DNA from: DAOULY01 sp034414595
Lineage (GTDB): Bacteria; Chloroflexota; Dehalococcoidia; SZUA-161; JAUWZY01
Assembly: GCA_034414595.1 (NCBI GenBank)
Contig: DAOULY010000012.1
Location: 1-64,000, forward strand
Length of the DNA stretch: 64,000 bases
Direction of reading: 5' to 3'
The position numbers and the translations under genes are program-made. This document shows positions 34,348 through 43,243 of the stretch, piece after piece. Positions within the stretch are counted from its first letter, which is position 1, and each line of letters opens with the position of its first letter. Under the pieces are notes generated by a model, which was given only the letters and a program-made list of their open reading frames with translations, made no database searches and was not told the DNA's origin.

Positions 34348-34992
34348 ATGGGCGGTCTGGAAGAAGCCAGGGCCAAATTGTTTCAGCATCTGCGCCAGGA
34401 GATCAGCGACCAGCAGGTGCTTCAGGCCATGGAAAGCGTCCCCAGAGAGCGTTTCGTACCCAGCTCAAGCCTCAAGCTGGCTTATGAAGATATCCCCTTG
34501 CCCATCGAGCTCGGGCAAACCATATCCCAACCCTTCATCGTGGCTCTGATGTCCGAGGCTCTGGAACTCACAGGAACAGAGCAGGTCTTGGAAGTGGGCA
34601 CGGGAAGTGGCTATCAAGCAGCGATCCTGAGCAAGCTGGCGAAGCGGGTGATAACCGTGGAGCGGCATCAAAAGCTCGCCGACGTGGCGAAGAATCTCCT
34701 GGCCGAGCTGGACTGTAGCAATGTCGAGGTTCATGTCGCAGAGCAGACCATCGGCTGGCGGCAAGAAGCCCCGTACCAGGGGATAATAGTGACCGCTGGT
34801 GCCCCCCAAGTGCCTCAGGAGCTTCTGAATCAACTGGATGACGGAGGCCGCCTGGTGATCCCCGTGGGCTCCCGCTATGAGCAGGATTTGCTCAAGATAT
34901 CCAAGAGAAGAGGTGAGATCGTCACCCAGAACCTGGGCCCTTGTCGCTTCGTGCCCCTCATCGGTCCCGGTGCCTGGAGCGAGGAGTGCTGA
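34348..34992 (+). CDS. pcm: Protein-L-isoaspartate O-methyltransferase
   Basis: A 214-residue PIMT that methylates isoaspartyl residues in aged proteins with SAM. It has the QTISQPFIVALM segment, the SAM-binding motif VLEVGTGSGYQAAIL (near 77-91), ITVERH (motif post-I), and IVTAGAPQVPQELLNQLDDG (motifs II-III). It is divergent from gatB; the stop lies 3 bases from the convergent gene at 34996. Confidence 0.95.
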   Translation: MGGLEEARAKLFQHLRQEISDQQVLQAMESVPRERFVPSSSLKLAYEDIPLPIELGQTISQPFIVALMSEALELTGTEQVLEVGTGSGYQAAILSKLAKRVITVERHQKLADVAKNLLAELDCSNVEVHVAEQTIGWRQEAPYQGIIVTAGAPQVPQELLNQLDDGGRLVIPVGSRYEQDLLKISKRRGEIVTQNLGPCRFVPLIGPGAWSEEC

Positions 34993-34995
34993 GCT

Positions 34996-35574
34996 TCAGC
35001 CAAGGCCCAGCAGATTCGCCAGTTCACGCTTGAGTTGCTGTAGCTTTTCATCGAATTCTGAATAGAGTGCAGCGGAGAGCGTCTCCCAAGCTTGGCTCGC
35101 CTCTACATTCAGCTCGGAAACCGCGCTTCCCGATATCCGCAATTGATGCAGTATCTCTTTCAACGACCTTTGAATCTCGTCCCTCTCTTTTTCATATTGT
35201 TGTTGTCTTTCCAGTTTATATTCCTGATAGAGCGCCTCTATTTCCCCCGCTATCTCCCCGACCCGACCATCCCCACCAAGCGTTGAGATTCCAGCCATGG
35301 CTCTTGCCGCTGCTTCATCATTGCCGATCTCAATTGCTGCCACAAGGTTCGACAGAGTGGCTTTGACTGCTATTTCCCGCTCCTCGCCCTCATATTTGCT
35401 GACTTCCTCAGCCAGGAGATCAGCATGGCCCCGTTGCAAGTACCGCTGAGCCAACCCCCTCCCCAGGAGAGTGAGTTCCTCCTCCTTTTTCTGCTTGATC
35501 TCCTCCGATGATAGCTTTCCCAGCTTTTCCGCTCGTTCCCAGGCCCGGTCAAAGGCGCTCTTCATCCCTTCCAT
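34996..35574 (-). CDS. Unknown coiled-coil protein
   Basis: A 192-residue soluble protein of no recognised family, highly charged and helical. Residues 112-155 (EIEALYQEYKLERQQQYEKE and on) look like a coiled coil, and two shorter helices lie at the ends. AAGGAG is 6 bases before the ATG at 35574. It is alone on its strand between pcm and the HAD gene. Confidence 0.65.
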   Translation of the reverse strand: MEGMKSAFDRAWERAEKLGKLSSEEIKQKKEEELTLLGRGLAQRYLQRGHADLLAEEVSKYEGEEREIAVKATLSNLVAAIEIGNDEAAARAMAGISTLGGDGRVGEIAGEIEALYQEYKLERQQQYEKERDEIQRSLKEILHQLRISGSAVSELNVEASQAWETLSAALYSEFDEKLQQLKRELANLLGLG

Positions 35575-35696
35575 CTAACTCTCCTTGCTTCACATATTAT
35601 AAGCTCAACAACGTTTTCTTTCAATTTCGGCAGCTTTGGTGGCCACGGAGCTTTTCAAAAAGACAGATTACGGCTAAAATATGAAAGGGAGCAGGA

Positions 35697-36383
35697 ATGA
35701 GAATAAAGGGGGTCATATTCGACCTCGATGGAACCATCATTGATACTCTGGGGACCTACACCCAAGCCTTCAACCAGGGGCTGGGAAAGTTCAATTTGGA
35801 GACGGTACCCAAGAAGGAGCTAGCTGTCCTCCTCAATGAAGGTTTGCCTCTGAAGGAGATCATCCGCAGGCGATACCCCTCTTTGCCTCCGGAGATGCCC
35901 AGCGAGTGCTTCGAGGAAATCAGGAAGGCATATCTGGAGCTGGAAGAGGATGGAGTACACTTGCAGCCCGGGGCTCGGGAAGCCCTGTCCCAGCTGAAGG
36001 CAATGGGACTCAAGATAGGCATTGCCACTGGCAGGACTACCGAGGGAGAAAGGAGTTGGCTCGAGCTTCGTCGCCTGAACGCTGACCAGTTCATCGATGC
36101 CATGGTCACCAGCGCGGCCTTGGCGCACCGTAAGCCGGCCCCAGATGGGCTGATCGAATGCATGAAAGAGCTGGGACTATCGGCACAAGAATGCGTGTTC
36201 GTTGGCGACTCCCGTGCCGATATCCTCACCGGGAAGGCAGCCGGAGTCAGGACCGTTGCTGTCACCACCGGCGTCGCCGAAGGGGAAGCCCTGGCACAAG
36301 AAGGCCCCGATGACATCATCAATAGTCTGGCTGAACTTCCCGTATTGATAAGGAGCTTAGAGCGAGATGAAGCTGATCGATAA
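35697..36383 (+). CDS. HAD-family phosphatase
   Basis: A 228-residue HAD hydrolase, beta-phosphoglucomutase/phosphoglycolate-phosphatase type. Motif I is FDLDGTIIDT (residues 8-17, with the nucleophile Asp), motif II lies in IGIATGRTT, the Lys of motif III in HRKPAPDGL, and motif IV is VFVGDSRADI. A helical cap follows motif I. The gene overlaps the start of the metallo-hydrolase gene by 17 bases, so the two are co-translated. The substrate is a small phosphate ester, not known. Confidence 0.9.
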   Translation: MRIKGVIFDLDGTIIDTLGTYTQAFNQGLGKFNLETVPKKELAVLLNEGLPLKEIIRRRYPSLPPEMPSECFEEIRKAYLELEEDGVHLQPGAREALSQLKAMGLKIGIATGRTTEGERSWLELRRLNADQFIDAMVTSAALAHRKPAPDGLIECMKELGLSAQECVFVGDSRADILTGKAAGVRTVAVTTGVAEGEALAQEGPDDIINSLAELPVLIRSLERDEADR

Positions 36384-37110
36384 CCTGTATTGCTATCTCT
36401 GGCAGGGGCAAGGGAATAATGGCCATAGCTATCTCTTTGCCAACGTTCTTCGCGGCGATAGGCCCCACATCCTCATCGACCCCGGACACCTGACCACCGA
36501 ATTAGCTGAGCCCGGTGCCGAGCGCCTCGTGAACTCTATGGCAATGGATAAAATCAAAGCTCAAGATATCGGCTTGATCATCAATACCCACTGTCACCCT
36601 GATCACTGTGATGCAAATCAGTTCTTCGTGGACAAGAGTAAAGAGAAGCAGGGAACAAGCAAGGTCAAGCAGGCGCTCATCGCCATTCACCAAGAAGAAG
36701 ACCAGCACCGAAGGAACAGAGCAGCAGAATTAATGCATGCAAGTAACCGAGCTGATTTCGAGCCCGACTTCTATCTACAGGAAGGAGAGCTAAGCCTGGG
36801 CAAGGAGAACAAGCTAACTCTGGAGATCTTACATACGCCAGGTCACTCCCCGGGCTCGATATGCATCTACTGGCCGAAGAACAAGGTTCTGATCAGCGGT
36901 GATGTCATTTTCTTCGGAAGCATCGGGCGCACCGACATCGCCGGCGGCAATAGCCTGCTGCTCAAGAAGAGTATAGAGAGACTATCAAAATTGGACATCG
37001 AATATGTGCTCCCGGGGCATAACACTCAGTATGGGAACATCATCAGAGGCAAAGACAGCGTAGTACAGAACTTCGCTTTCATCAGGATGAACTACTTCCC
37101 CATGCTGTAG
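36367..37110 (+). CDS. Metallo-beta-lactamase-fold hydrolase
   Basis: A 247-residue MBL-fold protein of the glyoxalase II-like group. The metal motif is THCHPDHCD (about residues 77-85, H-x-H-x-D-H), with a further His in HTPGHSPGS (near 155-163), Asp in ISGDVIF and the last His in LPGHNTQ. It is likely a thioester or hydrolytic enzyme with two metal ions. Second gene of an operon with the HAD gene; its last 19 bases overlap the end of the convergent eIF2B-like gene. Confidence 0.9.
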   Translation: MKLIDNLYCYLWQGQGNNGHSYLFANVLRGDRPHILIDPGHLTTELAEPGAERLVNSMAMDKIKAQDIGLIINTHCHPDHCDANQFFVDKSKEKQGTSKVKQALIAIHQEEDQHRRNRAAELMHASNRADFEPDFYLQEGELSLGKENKLTLEILHTPGHSPGSICIYWPKNKVLISGDVIFFGSIGRTDIAGGNSLLLKKSIERLSKLDIEYVLPGHNTQYGNIIRGKDSVVQNFAFIRMNYFPML

Positions 37111-37988
37111 CCGGGCAAGTTGAACTCGATGCGCTCTCTCATTCCGGCTGCCAAACCGGGAACTTCCTCTGGCCCTAACAGTCCCTTCTCGGTTACTATC
37201 CCTGTTATCAAATGGGACGGTACCTGCTCGAAGCCCGCCTCCAATTCGACATCGCTTCTGATGCTGAATTTGGCCGTCTCACAAACGACGTAGAATGGGA
37301 TGTTATGCTCTCTCGCTGCCAGAGCGAGTTCATGGGTTGGCGCGCCGTTGACCAGTGAGCCATCATTGAGGATGCTATCGGCGCCGACCAAAGCCTTTTC
37401 CGCTCTGCGCGCACCATCGAGGATAGCGTCATCGGGGATGACTTCCACGGGGATACTGTATTGCTCGAGTTGCTCAGCGGTGGCCTTCCCATACGCTCTG
37501 TTCCCGAACTTGGATTCAGCGACCAAGACCTCAAAATTCCTCCCTTTGTTCGCTGCTATTCTGAATGCCTCGCAGACCGCGGAGCTATAGCTGCAGGTCA
37601 GCACTCGGTCTTCCTCAGCAATGGCTTCTGCCCCATTTGCTGCAGCAGTGAAAGCGGCTTGCGCCAGCTCGGCGATTAGCTCATCGGCTACAGAGAAAGC
37701 CAATTCTCTATAAGAAAGCATCTCTTCCTGCGCCTGAGCCTGACTGTGCAACTTAGAAAGGAAATGAGCTACAGCATTCGTTATTGAGGTCATAGACGGC
37801 CTGGTGGCCACAAGTTCCTGAGCGACTTCGCTCAGCTCCGCCAAGAAGGAATCGCTGGTTGCGGTTGCGGTTTCGCTTTTCTCCACTGCCAGCTTGAGCG
37901 CTGCCACTGCCTGCCGGGAGAGCCAGCCAGCGCCATGGCTGCGGTCGAGCCTGATCTCGTCGATCATAGCCGCAACTTCAGGATTCAC
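37092..37988 (-). CDS. eIF-2B/ribose-1,5-bisphosphate isomerase-like protein
   Basis: A 298-residue member of the eIF-2B alpha/MtnA/ribose-1,5-bisphosphate isomerase superfamily. The C-terminal Rossmann half has LTCSYSSAVCEAF (the conserved serine loop), FEVLVAES, IPVEVIPDDAILDGA, GADSILNDGSLVNG (the GAD-x8-NK-type motif, here with Gly instead of Asn-Lys) and FYVVCETAKF. Bacterial members act on sugar phosphates, not on translation; which reaction this one catalyses is open. It overlaps the Nudix gene by 4 bases. Confidence 0.85.
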   Translation of the reverse strand: MNPEVAAMIDEIRLDRSHGAGWLSRQAVAALKLAVEKSETATATSDSFLAELSEVAQELVATRPSMTSITNAVAHFLSKLHSQAQAQEEMLSYRELAFSVADELIAELAQAAFTAAANGAEAIAEEDRVLTCSYSSAVCEAFRIAANKGRNFEVLVAESKFGNRAYGKATAEQLEQYSIPVEVIPDDAILDGARRAEKALVGADSILNDGSLVNGAPTHELALAAREHNIPFYVVCETAKFSIRSDVELEAGFEQVPSHLITGIVTEKGLLGPEEVPGLAAGMRERIEFNLPGYSMGK

Positions 37989-38398
37989 GTCACCCGCTCC
38001 CAGACCTCCTTCAGTTTGGGCACCGTCTCATATTTGCCTATGTCACTGGGGTCGATCCACTCAAGCTCAGTGTGCTCCCAGTCTATGCTGATCTTCTCCG
38101 GCCTGCTCAGGACAAAGCGGAAGGGATGGACCACCCACTTCCTCCCCAGCCCCTCATCCACGACCTCCAAAGGCTGGCCCTCACTGACCAACTCCACATC
38201 CTCAGCATTCAGACCTGTTTCCTCTTCTATTTCTTGCATCGCCTGTTCGAACGGCGTATGCCCCTCCTCGACAAAGCCACTGACCCCCGCCCACCTCCCC
38301 TTATAGGTCCCGACCTTCTCGCTCCTCCTGAACAGAGGGATTTTGCCACCATGTTCCAGGAAGCAAGTGACAACGTGTCTTTCTTCCATAATAACCAC
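37985..38398 (-). CDS. Nudix hydrolase with variant box
   Basis: A 137-residue Nudix protein. The Nudix box is present at about residues 41-63 (GFVEEGHTPFEQAMQEIEE), with the metal-binding EIEEETG core intact, but the first Glu of the consensus (after G-x5) is His and the Arg before EUxEE is Gln. It cleaves nucleoside diphosphate derivatives, the substrate unknown. It is translated with the eIF2B-like gene (4-base overlap); this pairing recalls enzymes that process nucleotides or sugar phosphates together. Confidence 0.88.
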   Translation of the reverse strand: MVIMEERHVVTCFLEHGGKIPLFRRSEKVGTYKGRWAGVSGFVEEGHTPFEQAMQEIEEETGLNAEDVELVSEGQPLEVVDEGLGRKWVVHPFRFVLSRPEKISIDWEHTELEWIDPSDIGKYETVPKLKEVWERVT

Positions 38399-38399
38399 C

Positions 38400-38885
38400 T
38401 TATTGGGATAACTTCAGCAAATAGTCCCGCAGCATGCCCAGAGCTGCTTCTGCGGCGCTGTGCTTGTTCTGGAGCCTATCTCCCGAGAACACGTGTCGCT
38501 GACACAAAGTCCCCTCCTCAGAAGAAAGCCCGATGTAGAATAGCCCCACTGGCTTCTCAGCGCTGCCGCCGCTGGGCCCGGCGATGCCAGTATCCGACAG
38601 GCCGATATCCGTGCTCAGCAATCTCCTCACACCCTGCGCCATCTCCTCAGCACACTCTTGGCTCACCGCACCGTGCTGCTCCAGGGTCTCCCGGCTCACC
38701 CCCAAGACCTTCATCTTGACCTCGTTGTCATAGGACACCACGGAGCCCATGAGATAGTCGGAGCTACCGGAAACATTGGTGATCAAATGAGAGATCAAGC
38801 CCCCACTGGCCGATTCCGCCACCGATAAGGTCAGCTTATGCTCCTTCAGCAGACTTCCGATCTCTTCTTCGACTCCCTTCATCAC
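38400..38885 (-). CDS. pncC: Nicotinamide-nucleotide amidohydrolase (CinA C-terminal)
   Basis: A 161-residue stand-alone CinA C-terminal domain, which deamidates nicotinamide mononucleotide in pyridine nucleotide salvage. Visible: TLSVAESASGGLIS (catalytic Ser region), VVSYDNEVKMKVLGV, GAVSQECAEEMA and the glycine-rich DTGIAGPSGGSAEKPVG. Its first 50 bases lie inside the end of the metallo-hydrolase gene upstream; one base separates it from the Nudix gene. It complements nadE (20980-22716) in NAD supply. Confidence 0.93.
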   Translation of the reverse strand: MMKGVEEEIGSLLKEHKLTLSVAESASGGLISHLITNVSGSSDYLMGSVVSYDNEVKMKVLGVSRETLEQHGAVSQECAEEMAQGVRRLLSTDIGLSDTGIAGPSGGSAEKPVGLFYIGLSSEEGTLCQRHVFSGDRLQNKHSAAEAALGMLRDYLLKLSQ

Positions 38886-39654
38886 TTGCCCCTTCCAGCT
38901 GAGATAGATCGAACTTCATGCCATCGCGGGCGGCGATGACCCGGATGCCAGTTTCTTCCGAAAGCCTGGCCGCCACCTCCCAGGGCTTGGCCTTCCACAT
39001 AGTCATGCCAAAGTGATTGAGAATGGCCACCCTGGGCTTGAGCTCACGAATCAGCTTCGCCGCATCGGGAACCGAGAGGTGGTCCAAAGGGCCACCCGGC
39101 TCCAGCCGGAGCAGATTCAGGATCAAAAGGTCGCCTTGATAATGGGCACAAAGCTCATCGAAATACTTGGTATCAGCGATGACGGAAACGGTATGTTCTG
39201 AAGCATGAAAGATCAAGCCATAAGTCTCCACGGAGTGTTGATGCCGCAGCGGAGTTTCAAACTGGATATTGCCAATGCGGTACACTCCCCCCTGGCTAAG
39301 AATCTCAACACGCTCCAGATACTGCCTGACATAGCGCATCACCACCGGATCGTCCTCAAGGGCATCCCTGGGGGCGAACAACACCCCCTTGCGCTTGGTC
39401 CCGCCTACGGTCATGGCCTCGATCATGACATTTGCATCGGCAGCATGATCCAGGTGCTTGTGTGACAGGATAATGCCTTCCAGATCGGTCGGCTTGAGCT
39501 TCCTCTTGACCGCATGCACCAAAGCTCCGGGGCCAGGATCGAGAAGGACTTGGGTGCCACTCAAGTCGAGCCAGAGGCCTCCCGAGGCCAGTATCTGGCT
39601 GGCTACCATTATGCGGGCTCCACCCGTACCCAAGAAAATGAGCCGGTCAGACAT
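38836..39654 (-). CDS. MBL-fold metallohydrolase, RNase Z-like group
   Basis: A 272-residue MBL-fold protein. FLGTGGARIMVASQILASG opens the protein as in RNase Z and PqqB-like members; the metal motif is LSHKHLDHAADAN (near residue 63-75), and ILNHFGM is a later metal-binding strand. The region after it ends in a basic tail (about the last 20 residues) that overlaps pncC for 50 bases, an unusually long overlap. No tRNase-specific exosite was recognised. Start 39654 follows closely behind a promoter at 39672-39700. Confidence 0.85.
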   Translation of the reverse strand: MSDRLIFLGTGGARIMVASQILASGGLWLDLSGTQVLLDPGPGALVHAVKRKLKPTDLEGIILSHKHLDHAADANVMIEAMTVGGTKRKGVLFAPRDALEDDPVVMRYVRQYLERVEILSQGGVYRIGNIQFETPLRHQHSVETYGLIFHASEHTVSVIADTKYFDELCAHYQGDLLILNLLRLEPGGPLDHLSVPDAAKLIRELKPRVAILNHFGMTMWKAKPWEVAARLSEETGIRVIAARDGMKFDLSQLEGASDEGSRRRDRKSAEGA

Positions 39655-39671
39655 GTGGCTAACCTAAGACT

Positions 39672-39700
39672 ATAATACTCCCAGCTCCTAAAGCTGGCAA
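39672..39700 (-). promoter_or_regulatory. Promoter of the MBL-pncC-Nudix-eIF2B operon
   Basis: On the minus strand: TTGCCA, 17 bases, TATTAT. The start of transcription would be only about 10 bases before the ATG at 39654, so the leader would be very short and hold no ribosome binding site. Confidence 0.42.
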
Positions 39701-39735
39701 ACAATGAGGCTTTTAGTATATACTGAGTTCGCTCA

Positions 39736-40890
39736 ATGAAAGCCTGGCTCAAGCCGACGAGGCTATATGTTCTGCCTTCTTTTTTATTTCTTGGCTACTT
39801 TTCCACTCTGTGGATGGTCCTGGCCTTCATCCCCCTCTACTTGACCGACATCGGATTCAGCCACCTCCAAATTGGCATCTTGATCTCCACTTTTCCCGTA
39901 GCTTCGTTGATATTCATGTTCCCCTTCGGCGTTTTCTCCGACAGGCTATCCCCGAAGAAGCTCATCACTGCCGGCTTGGTTATTATGGCCCTATTTCTCT
40001 TCGGGTTGAGATATGCCAGCGGATTTTGGAGCTATCTTGCCCTTTTCGCCCTCGGTGGTATCGGGGGCGCTCTATTTCGAATCTCCCTGTTCTCCTTATA
40101 CTACAAGTTCCTCGGGGAGCAGAGCAAAGGGGCCAAGCTGGGGCTTCTCCTGGGTCTGGGCCTTCTCGGTTACGGCCTGGGTCCTTTGGTGGGAGGGCTT
40201 CTATTGCGGACGCTGGATTTGGACTCGCTGCTCTTGGTCGCAACCTTCGTACTCTTGGTGCCAATATCTGCCAGTTTCTTCCTCAAGGATGCGACGCCAC
40301 GCAGATTCGATCTCAGGGAATATGGGAGAGATATAAAGAAGAAAGAAGTGATCATTCTGACCAGCTTGGTTTTCCTGCTGGCCACGCATATCGGGGTGGA
40401 GCAAACCTCGTTTAGCTTGTTCCTGAAACATGAATCCGGACTGGTTGAGGATACTATTGGGATCATGTTCTTCATCATCGGAATCGCCATCGCCACGCTC
40501 AGCTTCGCAAATGGACTCGTTAGCGATAAGGTATCCGGGCGAGGCCGTAGCCTGGGATTTCTCCTGTACCTGGGGATGCTGATATCGGGTGCCTTCAACA
40601 TGCTCATGCTCTTCCCCAGAACCTTTGCCAGCGTGCTCACAGTAAGACTGTTCCATGTCCTCGGTGATAGCACCTTCATAGTGGCGCAGAGGGTGGTAGT
40701 TTCCAATCTTTTCCCAGCGGAGAGGATCGGTGGCAATCTGGGGCTGCTCGATGTCGTTCAGACCTCCGGCATGTTCGCCGGTATGCTCATCAGTGGCATC
40801 ATCCCTGGATACATGTGGCCGTTTGTGGTTATGGGCGCCCTGAGCGTACTGGCCATAATCCCTGCGATGGCGTTGAGGCCCAAGTTTTGA
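39736..40890 (+). CDS. MFS transporter
   Basis: A 384-residue protein with about 12 hydrophobic helices and no signal peptide, of the major facilitator superfamily. The conserved loop between helices 2 and 3 reads GVFSDRLSPKKL (near residues 67-78), and the matching loop of the second half reads GLVSDKVSGRGR (near 257-268). Substrate unknown; drug or small-metabolite export is typical. Divergent from the MBL operon. Confidence 0.9.
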   Translation: MKAWLKPTRLYVLPSFLFLGYFSTLWMVLAFIPLYLTDIGFSHLQIGILISTFPVASLIFMFPFGVFSDRLSPKKLITAGLVIMALFLFGLRYASGFWSYLALFALGGIGGALFRISLFSLYYKFLGEQSKGAKLGLLLGLGLLGYGLGPLVGGLLLRTLDLDSLLLVATFVLLVPISASFFLKDATPRRFDLREYGRDIKKKEVIILTSLVFLLATHIGVEQTSFSLFLKHESGLVEDTIGIMFFIIGIAIATLSFANGLVSDKVSGRGRSLGFLLYLGMLISGAFNMLMLFPRTFASVLTVRLFHVLGDSTFIVAQRVVVSNLFPAERIGGNLGLLDVVQTSGMFAGMLISGIIPGYMWPFVVMGALSVLAIIPAMALRPKF

Positions 40891-40951
40891 TATCCATTGA
40901 TTCTGTCCGCTGTCTGCCGTAAAATGAAGCTGCTCAGGGAAGGAGGATGCT

Positions 40952-41548
40952 ATGGCTAAATCATTGCTCTTCACCTGTGGCTTCAATAGGGGCCGCAGCG
41001 TCACTTCAGAGTATTTTTTCCGCAAAATGCTACGGGAAAAGGACCCCGAGCTGTCGCAACAGGTGAAGGTCTCCTCCGCCGGGCTTATCTCCAGAGAGGA
41101 CATAGCCTGGCTTAAGCGCCATAACCTGCCCATCCCCAGGCCGGCCTTTGGCAAAGCGCCGTATCAAACCATGGTTGCCATACTGCTGGAGCAGGGCATC
41201 GATATCTCCAGCTACAGGTCCAAGGTGCTCACCAGGGCAATGGTGGAAGAAGCCAACCTGATCATCATCTCCGGCGAGGAACACCCGCCTTTTCGCAAAG
41301 CAGCGATATGTTCCCTCTGGCCCTTCGCCAAAGATAAGGTCTTCACATTCAGGGAGTTCGTCGAAGCTGAACTGGAAGGAGAATATCTTGTTGCCGAAGA
41401 CCCCACTGTTGTGCCCTATACGGACCAAGTTTTTTTAGACTACACCCGCGAGTACTGGGAGAGTTGTATCGCTGAGATCGAAACATATCTGACACAGAAG
41501 ATGGACAAATTCCTCAGCTTTTTAGGAATTCCGCAACCACAGGGCTGA
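40952..41548 (+). CDS. LMW-phosphotyrosine-phosphatase-like protein
   Basis: A 198-residue protein with the phosphatase P-loop at its start: TCGFNRGRSVTSE (C-x5-R-S, residues 8-20), as in low-molecular-weight protein tyrosine phosphatases and arsenate reductases, and a later DPT segment (EDPTVVPYTDQ) where the family has its general-acid DP. It is longer than the usual 150 residues, with an insertion of about 30 residues after the first helix. Gene ends 35 bases inside the convergent miaA, so the two share their 3' ends. Confidence 0.78.
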   Translation: MAKSLLFTCGFNRGRSVTSEYFFRKMLREKDPELSQQVKVSSAGLISREDIAWLKRHNLPIPRPAFGKAPYQTMVAILLEQGIDISSYRSKVLTRAMVEEANLIIISGEEHPPFRKAAICSLWPFAKDKVFTFREFVEAELEGEYLVAEDPTVVPYTDQVFLDYTREYWESCIAEIETYLTQKMDKFLSFLGIPQPQG

Positions 41549-42425
41549 CCAAAGCTTCATCTTTTATGTCAATCCAATGAATCCGCTGGTCACTGGGACG
41601 AAACCAAGCATACTGATGCCGGGCTAAACGATGAGTCTGGTATTTTATTTTCTGTACTGCGGTGGCCAGATCACACTCTCCACGAAGATGCATGCCGATT
41701 TGCTGGTAGCCGATCCCGGACATGGAGGGCAGAGCGAAGCTGTAGCCTCTGCCCACCAACCTTTCCACCTCAGCCACCAGGCCTGATTCGATCATGCCAT
41801 CGACACGGGAGTCGATCCTGCGATAGAGCTCAGCCCTGTCTGTGGTCAGCCCGATGATAATGCTGGTAAAAGGTGGCTGCTCTTTATGCTGCAATCGTGA
41901 AAAAGGAACGCCTGTCGCCTGAAAAACCTCCAGGGCCCGAATCACGCGGCGGATGTTCCTGCTATCAATGCTCTCCGCAGCCACCGGGTCACATCTCTGA
42001 AGCTCCCTGTAGAGGGCATCAGCACCTTCGGCATGAGCCTTTGCTTCAAGGCTATGTCGCAGCTCGCGGTTGGGGCTGATCTGGGCAGGACGCCAGCCCT
42101 CGAGAAATGACCAGATATAGAGACCGCTGCCGCCAACGAGAAATGGAATTTTACCCTGTCCTTGGACCTCCTCCAGTGCCTGCTGTGCCAGCTCCTGAAA
42201 CAGGGCTAAGCTGAAGTCCTGGTCAGGGTCAACGACGTCGATGAGGTGATGAGGAACCAGGCTCCGCTCTTCCCGGCCGGGCTTGGCGGTGCCAATGTCC
42301 ATATAGCGATAGACCTGGCGGCTATCAGCGCTGATGATCTCGCCGCCGAAGGTCTGCGCCAGCTTCAGCGCCAGCTTGCTCTTGCCCACAGCGGTGGGGC
42401 CAACAATGGCGACAACGGGCTTCAT
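41514..42425 (-). CDS. miaA: tRNA dimethylallyltransferase
   Basis: MiaA, 303 residues, puts a dimethylallyl group on A37 of tRNAs that read UNN codons. GPTAVGKSKLALKLA is its P-loop (residues 8-22), followed by ISADSRQVYRYMDIGTAKP, the HHLIDVVDPDQ motif and GGSGLYI. The last gene of the operon; its start overlaps tpiA by 4 bases. Its substrate, dimethylallyl diphosphate, comes from the pathway begun by dxs of the same operon. Confidence 0.97.
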   Translation of the reverse strand: MKPVVAIVGPTAVGKSKLALKLAQTFGGEIISADSRQVYRYMDIGTAKPGREERSLVPHHLIDVVDPDQDFSLALFQELAQQALEEVQGQGKIPFLVGGSGLYIWSFLEGWRPAQISPNRELRHSLEAKAHAEGADALYRELQRCDPVAAESIDSRNIRRVIRALEVFQATGVPFSRLQHKEQPPFTSIIIGLTTDRAELYRRIDSRVDGMIESGLVAEVERLVGRGYSFALPSMSGIGYQQIGMHLRGECDLATAVQKIKYQTHRLARHQYAWFRPSDQRIHWIDIKDEALVSPVVAEFLKS

Positions 42426-43192
42426 GCCGAGCCTTTGATCCTGGCCGCCTGCTCCACGATGCTGACGAAATCATCGGCGACAAGGCTGGCACCGCCAACC
42501 AGGGCACCATCGATCTCCGGCTGGCTGATGAACTCAGCGATGTTGGCGGCGTTCACGCTGCCGCCATAGAGGATGCGCAACGCCTGCGCCGTCTCAGTGC
42601 CCCAGGTCTTGGCCACAAGACCTCTGATGATGCCAATGGTCTCGTTGGCCTGCTCAGCGGTGGCGGCGCGACCGGTGCCGATGGCCCACACCGGCTCATA
42701 GGCGATGACCAGTTCCGCAAAGGGCGCGATTCCCCTCAGCCCTCCCCTAACCTGACGGCTGACCACAGCCACAGTCTTTCCCGCCTCATTCTGCTCCAGC
42801 CTCTCGCCGACACAGAGGATGGGCTTGAGCCCGACCTGGAGCGCTGCCTGAACCTTCCTGTTGATCAGCGCATCTCTCTCACCGAAGTACTGCCTCCGCT
42901 CCGAGTGCCCCAGGATGACAAACTGGCACATCCCGGAAAGCATGGGTGGCGACACCTCTCCGGTGTAAGCGCCCTTGCTCTCGAAATACATATTCTGAGC
43001 GCCGAGCTCAACTGTGGAGTTTCTGAGCAGCTCGGCCACAGAGGCCAGCGAGATAAAAGGAGGGCAAACGACCTTCTGCACCCCCTTGATTCCATCCAAC
43101 CGCCCCCGCATGCCCTTGACCAGGTCCAGCGCCTCGGCCACAGTGGTATTCATCTTCCAGTTGCCTGCAATAAGTGGAGTTCTCACTCTCAC
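42422..43192 (-). CDS. tpiA: Triosephosphate isomerase
   Basis: TpiA, 256 residues. NWKMN near the start carries the catalytic Lys, ILGHSERR the His and YEPVWAIGTG the Glu; GGSVNAAN is the phosphate loop. It starts with GTG at 43192; a second GTG two codons on (43186) is better spaced from GGGGGT and may be used. The leader contains a C/T-rich repeated-sequence-like element (43191-43236). Confidence 0.97.
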   Translation of the reverse strand: MRVRTPLIAGNWKMNTTVAEALDLVKGMRGRLDGIKGVQKVVCPPFISLASVAELLRNSTVELGAQNMYFESKGAYTGEVSPPMLSGMCQFVILGHSERRQYFGERDALINRKVQAALQVGLKPILCVGERLEQNEAGKTVAVVSRQVRGGLRGIAPFAELVIAYEPVWAIGTGRAATAEQANETIGIIRGLVAKTWGTETAQALRILYGGSVNAANIAEFISQPEIDGALVGGASLVADDFVSIVEQAARIKGSA

Positions 43193-43236
43193 CCCCTTAG
43201 CCCCCCTCCCTCAAGGGAAAGGGGGAGATTATTAGA
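43191..43236 (-). repeat. Interspersed-repeat-like leader element
   Basis: On the minus strand: CTCCCCCTTTCCCTTGAGGG followed by AGGGGGGCTAAGGGGGTGAG. The pattern of a CTCCC/GGGAG self-complementary core followed by a G-rich tail resembles a repeat found near genes in many bacterial genomes. Here its tail provides the ribosome binding site of tpiA. Confidence 0.45.
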
Positions 43237-43243
43237 TATTAGT

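Noticed and set aside
40170..41154. Minus-strand frames opposite the MFS and phosphatase-like genes
   Set aside because: Antisense shadows; the plus-strand proteins have clear family signatures.
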